Shown: piece by piece, positions 58,320 through 64,000 of the stretch
Layout: the number at the start of each line of letters is the position of its first letter
Numbering within the stretch: position 1 is the first letter of the stretch
DNA from: Oscarella lobularis
Lineage: Eukaryota; Porifera; Homoscleromorpha; Homosclerophorida; Oscarellidae
Reading direction: 5' to 3'
NCBI RefSeq assembly: GCF_947507565.1
Contig: NC_089178.1
Coordinates: 2,108,001-2,172,000 of the forward strand
Length of the DNA stretch: 64,000 nucleotides
Notes under the pieces: generated by a model
Database searches by the model: none
Seen by the model: the letters and a program-made list of their open reading frames with translations, nothing else
Told to the model about the DNA's origin: nothing
Translations under genes and position numbers: made by a program

Positions 58320-61300
58320 GTCACAGACATGAAGAGAATCGATGTGTAAAAATAATGTTTATCGTCAGTCATCTCACATCCTGTAAGGAAGTAGTGAAAT
58401 GAAAACACGACGACTCACTTTGTTCGGGCTGCCTGAAAAGGGGCACGCAGACGCTTCTTTACGGAATGAAAACATTGTCTGAGGATAGAGGAAAAGTTCT
58501 GTTATTTCAATCAATACAATTCTGGCAGCTGGAATCCACTCTCATCGACGAAATGAGTCAATAGCCTTCACAGGAATTGTTCCTTGCACGTGTCCTCATC
58601 TCTACGTTTCTGACGCTATTTCTCTGTATTGAAACAAGTGTACGCGTTCGCAATGACGTACAGGCCCTTACAGGCTCTTGGTTCGGGATATAAAGTGCGC
58701 TAGCTGAGGTCGCTTTCAGTATTTTTCCTTGCTCTCATTCACTTTTAAAAACAGTGTACTCCTTCGCACTATTCAGTCTCAAATGAGTTGGGCTAAAATC
58801 GGTCAGCCACGGTGGAAAACCATATTGATGCAAATAGATTGATGTAGCACGAAATTAGAACGGCTTGATAGCAGCAACAGCACAGGTTGTCTGATTTGGC
58901 GTGTACTGGACTCTCTTTGCCATCCTACCGCCTCTTTCTGACGAATTATTTAGTAAATATACAGAAAATTATTTATTTTCGTGGGCGTGTCTTTTAGGTA
59001 TGTGAACAATTTTTGCCGCCTAAAACGAGGATGAAAGGAGGCCCCATTTCTGATCTGTGCAGATTATGACTCAGAGCGTTTCCCCTAGCTAACTAAGATG
59101 GCCACGGTTTTTACAGCTCTTCGCCTTTTGGCATTAGGCTATCTTGTCACTACTGCACATGACTCCACCGCCGTACTACTGTACCAGAAACTAATGGATA
59201 AAAGATAAAGCCTTTGCAAGAAAAGCAGTTGTAACGAAGAGCGTTCTTTCAAAACGAAATGTTAGCCCACGTGACTTGAATGAGCAAGCCCCCTTAGAAC
59301 ATTGGGCAAGCGCCGTGCGGTGCAGGCTCTCCGTGATCTGCTCTCTGTCTCCTGAAAGTTAGACGGCTGCTATTGTTCTCTCTACATCGTCTGAGATGGA
59401 TCCTGTGATAACGTAAACAGCGGAACCGTGAGAATTTTCTTCCTCTATCCATGCTTCTTTGTCTCTTTGCAATCGAACTCGCCGGAATCTCAAGGTAAAT
59501 TTGGCCAATCTGGTACCGTTTTTGGCAATAGTCCACGACAACAATCCGTTTTGTGACAAGGAAGGGAAGAAACGGCGCTCTCTCGTCGAAGCACAAAGTG
59601 AGATGAATTTGACCACTTTTGTTCAAGTCTACTTCTCTCCTTGGACTACTCAGAACAAATTAGAAGACTAACTATTATTGCCAAAATCAGCACTGTACTA
59701 TTAGATGGCTGCCGGAAAAAAATGAAAATCTACGTCAATGAGAATATTTTATTGTTAGGCATTAGCTTATTATTGAGATCAATTTTTTGTCTGAAGTCAA
59801 GTGTGAGGGCTAAACGAGACTATTGTGGCATTTTTTCACTCACATTGCACATACCGGCTTAAAAGAAGCGTATGTCTGACTATTGGACCGATATCGACAT
59901 GAAGACAAGCAGTACAAAGCACTGAAAGTTGCTTGAATCCGTTTGCATTTGGAGAAAGATGTTTTTGTGGGTTAATTGAGGTCTTGCTGTCTTATGACCA
60001 TCAGTTTCTCACTAACTGTTTGCTGAGGGAAGGGGAAATTGCTGTGTAGGACACACAAGCAACGGCACAGAACTCGTTTTAGGTGCCATTGATATTTTTT
60101 CGAATTGTTATCAAACCAAAGGACGATTCGATCGACCGTTGTCTGGTTTATGTCGATAATACTCATCTTTGTGGCATTGGACAGGGCTTTCTTCTATCTT
60201 AGATTGGTTCTAGACCACTTGGAATGTCTTCTGTTGAGTCTATGGCTTGCTGATTGCCGTGATCACCGCAATTTTCATTGCAATAATGGCAGAGAAGAAA
60301 GAGACGCGATGCTGCTTGCAGATAACGCGTTTAGTGATGAAGATCTATTTCAGTTTGGCTACTAAGGTCTAGGGATTCAGTAACGTCCTATAATAAAGGG
60401 CCTTTGATGTTGTTCACACATATTATGAGGTAGTTGACTTGCCAATCAAAATAAATCTTGAGCACTATTACAGATTGTAGTACAGTACCAGAGCAAGCAT
60501 TCTCTTCTTATAACGTAATAAACAAATTAAAGGTTAATAGATAGATAAATAAATAAATACAAATTAAAACCATTCTTCTTTAAAATTCCTTAGTAAAGCA
60601 TTGGTTCTTGTCAGCTAAAAAGAAAACAATAAAAAATGTAGCTAGGAATTCTGACGCCATTATGCTACCATGTGACCGTTTCTGCGAGCATGCTCGCAAA
60701 TAATCTCCTTTCCACGTGCAGCGGAGGTTTGGTTGCTTTACGTTTTTTGGACCTATCGGAACCGACCTATCTAATAACAGCACGCAGAAAAGTTGATCAA
60801 GCGCTCGAATTCTCGTCGTTCACGGTAGCGCCGCTACGGGCAATCCCGTTGCGGTGTGACGTCAGCAAAATTGCGCTTGCCCCGACTAATCGGGTTTCAA
60901 TTCGACGAAAATAGAGGTCAGTAGTCACCAAACGCCCTCTCTCGCGTCAATCTGACCGCGAGGACGTTTCCCGTTTGATTGCGTAGGCGTGGCAATTTGA
61001 TGGTAATAAATTTTTTAGGGCAATAGTAGTGCGAGGACCAAGGCAAAGGATACATAACTCCTTTCGTGAAAAAGAGGAGGAATTGGGGGCTGCAGTCCTC
61101 TGGATGGGAGAAATCAATATAATTGCCCTCCTCTGCTTATACTCTCAATGTTGTTAGAGATGTCCTCAAAAATGATTAGGAATCTTTTATAATGAAACGG
61201 CATTTTTGTATCGCGTTGGCGTGGCATATATGGGTCACGAGAATGCCGATGAGCATACTGAATAGTTGCGATTGGCTAAATAGTACACAAAGGGTAGATG

Positions 61301-62148
61301 GAATCGAAACAGGCGGATGCGTCAAAGCAAGAGATTGACTCGGCCCAGAACAAACGCGTTTGTGGGCAAGACGGTGAAATCCAGGTTTAGGCTGTCTGTG
61401 TACCAATGCATCGTTTTCGTAGATGACCGCGACCTAAGAGATGAATTTCTCAATCCTTCGTCAACGCCGAAGGTTGGTATCTCTACTGCTAGTATTAGAA
61501 TGTGTGCGATGTAACGAGACTGTATAGGGAAAAGAAAAAGCGCAAACGAAATCAACGCAGAGTCAAATGAAGAAAGCCTGACCATTAGTGAATGATTAGA
61601 GGATGAAGAGGGAACGTGACCGTCACTGAGACGACAATGGAATTCTAATGACGTTCATTTTTTCCTGTCTTTCTTGTTCTGCGTGGATTTTCGTGAAAAA
61701 TCAAATGTTTTCAGAGTAGAATCACGTTCACAGAAATTCTCTGTGCTGCGCTGATATTCATAAATGAGTTGCCGCTTCGCTCGTCTATATTCATTGACGC
61801 ACAATGCCTGTATGCATAATTTATTGCAACGCATGCAAAAAAATTAGGCAAGCTGGGAGAATTCAATACGGGCGTTTCATCTGCTCTTGGACTTAGCCAA
61901 TCAGGAATGCGAGAGACTTTCGCGTACAGTGCGACCGTATGAGTTCTGATTCGATCTCAGATTCGATCTCTATGATGTTCTTCGGAACCAGAAAGTGATT
62001 TGGGTCCCCCGCCATTCGTCAGTTCCACGAGGAGCTCATGCATCTTATATTCTCTATCTCTTATCCAAAATCGTTCCTTCTAGCTTAAGGACTATTCATT
62101 AATTATTGCCTATCGTGCCGGACTATCTATTATCGTCGCCTGGAAGCC
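58320..62148. other. Gene-poor intergenic DNA with weak candidate elements
   Basis: A TATAAA at 58689-58694 sits in a context similar to the PLPP6-like promoter, and a full CRE (TGACGTCA) lies at 60857-60864, but no clear gene follows either. Frames at 59359-59616 (minus; ends ITGSISDDVERTIAAV) and 61322-61585 (minus; 87 codons) are open but match nothing I recognise and may be chance. Confidence 0.4.
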
Positions 62149-62610
62149 ATGTTGCGCGTGTTGCTAAGAACAGCTCAAAAGAAATTCTATTTTTATTTCG
62201 TCGTGGGTATCAACCTTCTCTGTTTTACTCAGTCAAACTGCCACTCTGGGATAGAAAGCTCGACGGGGAAGATGATCTCCTTTCAGGATGCTCAGTGGCT
62301 TGGCAGACAATTGGCTTATTTATTGCTTCGTTGGGGGACTGATAACTATTTCTGGAAAAATCTTATATTTTTCCAGATGTACCTCAATTGGGGCTCCTCC
62401 AATCAAAACGATCTACTAAAGCTTATCATCCAGGGTAGAATCTTGAATGAGAAGCGTTTTTCTGATCAGGAGCACGTTTTTTTTACGGAATTTGTCTCTG
62501 GGAGAAAAATGGCGATTGTCTCTTGTCTGTGTCTAATGGTCGCAAGGTGTTCCCTTACTGTTAAGACGTTTCTGTATGAAGAGAATTTGGATAACGTCGA
62601 AAGGAGTTGA
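62149..62610 (+). CDS. Hypothetical 153-residue ORF
   Basis: ATG 62149 opens MLRVLLRTAQKKFYFYFVVG, hydrophobic at the start, followed by TQSNCHSGIESSTGKMISFQ and a more polar middle (WLGRQLAYLLLRWGTDNYFW, LLKLIIQGRILNEKRFSDQE). It ends VKTFLYEENLDNVERS at 62608-62610. A signal-anchor-like N-terminus is possible. I recognise no family. In a gene-poor stretch, a 153-codon frame could be a degenerate or lineage-specific gene, or chance. Confidence 0.3.
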   Translation: MLRVLLRTAQKKFYFYFVVGINLLCFTQSNCHSGIESSTGKMISFQDAQWLGRQLAYLLLRWGTDNYFWKNLIFFQMYLNWGSSNQNDLLKLIIQGRILNEKRFSDQEHVFFTEFVSGRKMAIVSCLCLMVARCSLTVKTFLYEENLDNVERS

Positions 62611-64000
62611 CTTTCTCTTTAGTTTTTAGTGCCGTTGAAATTTTTTCTGCAGCCACCACATCACAAACTCCAGCACACTCCCAGATCCCAGTGTCACTTT
62701 ATTCAGCCACACACGCCGTGACAGTACTGACTACTTGAAATACCTACTCAAACGAGAAATTCACCGACACAGCTTTGATACGGGTTCTCTGTGTAATCAA
62801 CCGCATGGCAGAAAGACCACAAGAAATCAGTTTACCAGTTGAAGAAACAAGCAAAAGTGGAGCAGAACAGAATGAAAATGATGAGAACAGTGGAGCGAAT
62901 GGTGCATTTGTTTTAGTACTGAGCATTTTGACAATAGACCACACGTTTTGATAGACTGTGCCGTTGATGTGAGGCAGGACTATCTTGACAACATCACTGA
63001 CAAGGTTTGTCATCAGACTGCCTTTGTTTGCAGCGTTAGCGACATTTCGCTTTCAGACGACCGAGAATGCTGAAAAAGTAAAAGAAGAAACCGGAAACGA
63101 GAAAAATTAAATGCAGGGCTGAGAAAACTGAACAACGAGACTTGATTCATGTTCATCTATTTGTACACCGTTCGTGCGTTTGTGTTTGATGTGTTTGCTG
63201 TTGAAGTGTTCTATTTGACAAGCCTCTGACATGTGTAGCTCGGTCTGATTACAATTACAACCTACAGAAATTCCCCGTTTTCACAAGACCACGGCAATTT
63301 CATGTCATGGCGACATGGGCATTCTAAGAAAGGCATACAAAATTGTTAATGCATATGGCTACATCGACGGTTTGGACTTTGCTACAGCCTATACGGGCCT
63401 ACGGCGCAATCGAACCGAAAAGATGTAACTGCGATTTATCCGGGCGTTTGTTTTTGTTCTTCTTGTCCAATGAAATAACGAGATGCGAAGTGTCTCCTAA
63501 AAAGAGGTCGACGAAGGCGATCGCATAATCGAACTACATAATCGGACTCCAGGGCCACGAAGCGCATCTTTCGTCGCACCCTTGGCCTTGCTGAAATCCT
63601 CATATCTATGTTTATCTCATCGGCGTCCTTGTATGGATCATCTTGGCTGCAACTCATGTTTTAATCTGCAGCCTCTGATGCGAACGCGGCTGGCTTACTT
63701 CAAGTATCTGCGAATAGCATGTATGTATGTATTTATTTATTTTCTGTGACCTTACGGACAAATGCGATCAATTATTTTTGGCCGGTTCACAGGTAGTGCA
63801 TGAAACGTGTTAATTGATTTCTCTCGTTGGTCAGAGTTCAGACTTTGACGCAGCAGATTTTGCATCTTGCGAATTATGATGATGGAGATATATAAAATAG
63901 TTGGGGTAAGAGAAGCAAATATTGTTTTATTCAAAGGATACCTTTTTTCGTGGAGATACGAAAGTGAAACTAGGATGATTTCAGCAGCATATGCTTCTCA
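62611..64000. other. Gene-poor tail of the window
   Basis: Short frames only: plus 62804-62959 (MAERPQEISLPVEETSKSGA), minus 62744-63013, and minus 63436-63657 (MSCSQDDPYKDADEINIDMR, Arg-rich after). The last has a plausible ATG and composition but no recognised domain. Simple GTAT/TTTA repeats occur near 63718-63742. No RNA gene recognised. Confidence 0.35.

Noticed and set aside
60672-60914. Plus-strand ORF near the CRE motif
   Set aside because: No homology, and composition is typical of chance frames; the CRE alone does not support a gene.

Overview
This is animal nuclear DNA. Nearly every gene is split by very short introns, many of them only about 45-60 bp, with GT...AG ends. The genes are close homologues of conserved metazoan ones: alpha-spectrin, ATP13A1, RIC1, GNPTAB, GHITM, RPL35, SELENOF, TMEM203, CHCHD5, ATAT1 and ODAD3. 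Small introns, dense packing on both strands and animal-specific genes (alpha-spectrin with SH3 and C-terminal EF-hands, a DOK adaptor, a BTB-Kelch protein) suggest an early-branching metazoan with a compact genome. A homoscleromorph-type sponge is my best guess, but this is inference: no species marker was identified.

Layout. 1-2.8 kb: the 3' part of GNPTAB (+). 2.8-3.9 kb: an unrecognised stretch with spliced-transcript signals and three hairpins. 3.9-9.8 kb: RIC1 (-). 10.0-11.9 kb: an SCaMC-type mitochondrial carrier (+). 12.1-15.6 kb: an AKNA-like coiled-coil protein (-). 15.8-20.4 kb, all on the minus strand: GHITM, a CFAP77-like gene, ATAT1 and RPL35. 20.4-21.1 kb: SELENOF (+), with an in-frame selenocysteine TGA and a SECIS element. 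21.3-23.2 kb: an IVNS1ABP-like BTB-Kelch gene (-). 23.4-23.9 kb: TMEM203 (+). 24.0-26.1 kb: two tandem mucin-like membrane proteins (-). 26.4-31.3 kb: ATP13A1 (-). 31.6-33.4 kb: an unrecognised coiled-coil gene (+). 33.6-34.9 kb: a cysteine-repeat membrane protein (+). 34.9-35.9 kb: a C6orf136-like gene (-). 36.2-39.1 kb: a long coiled-coil protein (-). 39.1-40.2 kb: an unrecognised GC-rich segment. 40.4-40.7 kb: CHCHD5 (-). 41.1-51.6 kb: alpha-spectrin (-). 51.9-53.2 kb: a DOK-like adaptor (+). 53.4-55.7 kb: ODAD3 (-). 55.8-56.4 kb: a PLPP6-like phosphatase (+). 56.4-64 kb is gene-poor, with short tandem duplications and only weak ORFs.

The neighbours do not form one pathway; this is ordinary eukaryotic gene order. 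Several do belong to shared cell-biological themes: cilia and microtubules (CFAP77-like, ATAT1, ODAD3, the long coiled-coil gene), Golgi and lysosome traffic (GNPTAB, RIC1), mitochondria (the carrier, GHITM, CHCHD5) and ER (ATP13A1, SELENOF, TMEM203). The most informative items are the selenoprotein gene with its SECIS element, the tandem mucin-like pair with a shared cytoplasmic tail, the site-1-protease-like site in GNPTAB, and a MITE inside a GHITM intron. Exon joins were made by eye, so gene extents and key matches are firmer than individual splice sites.
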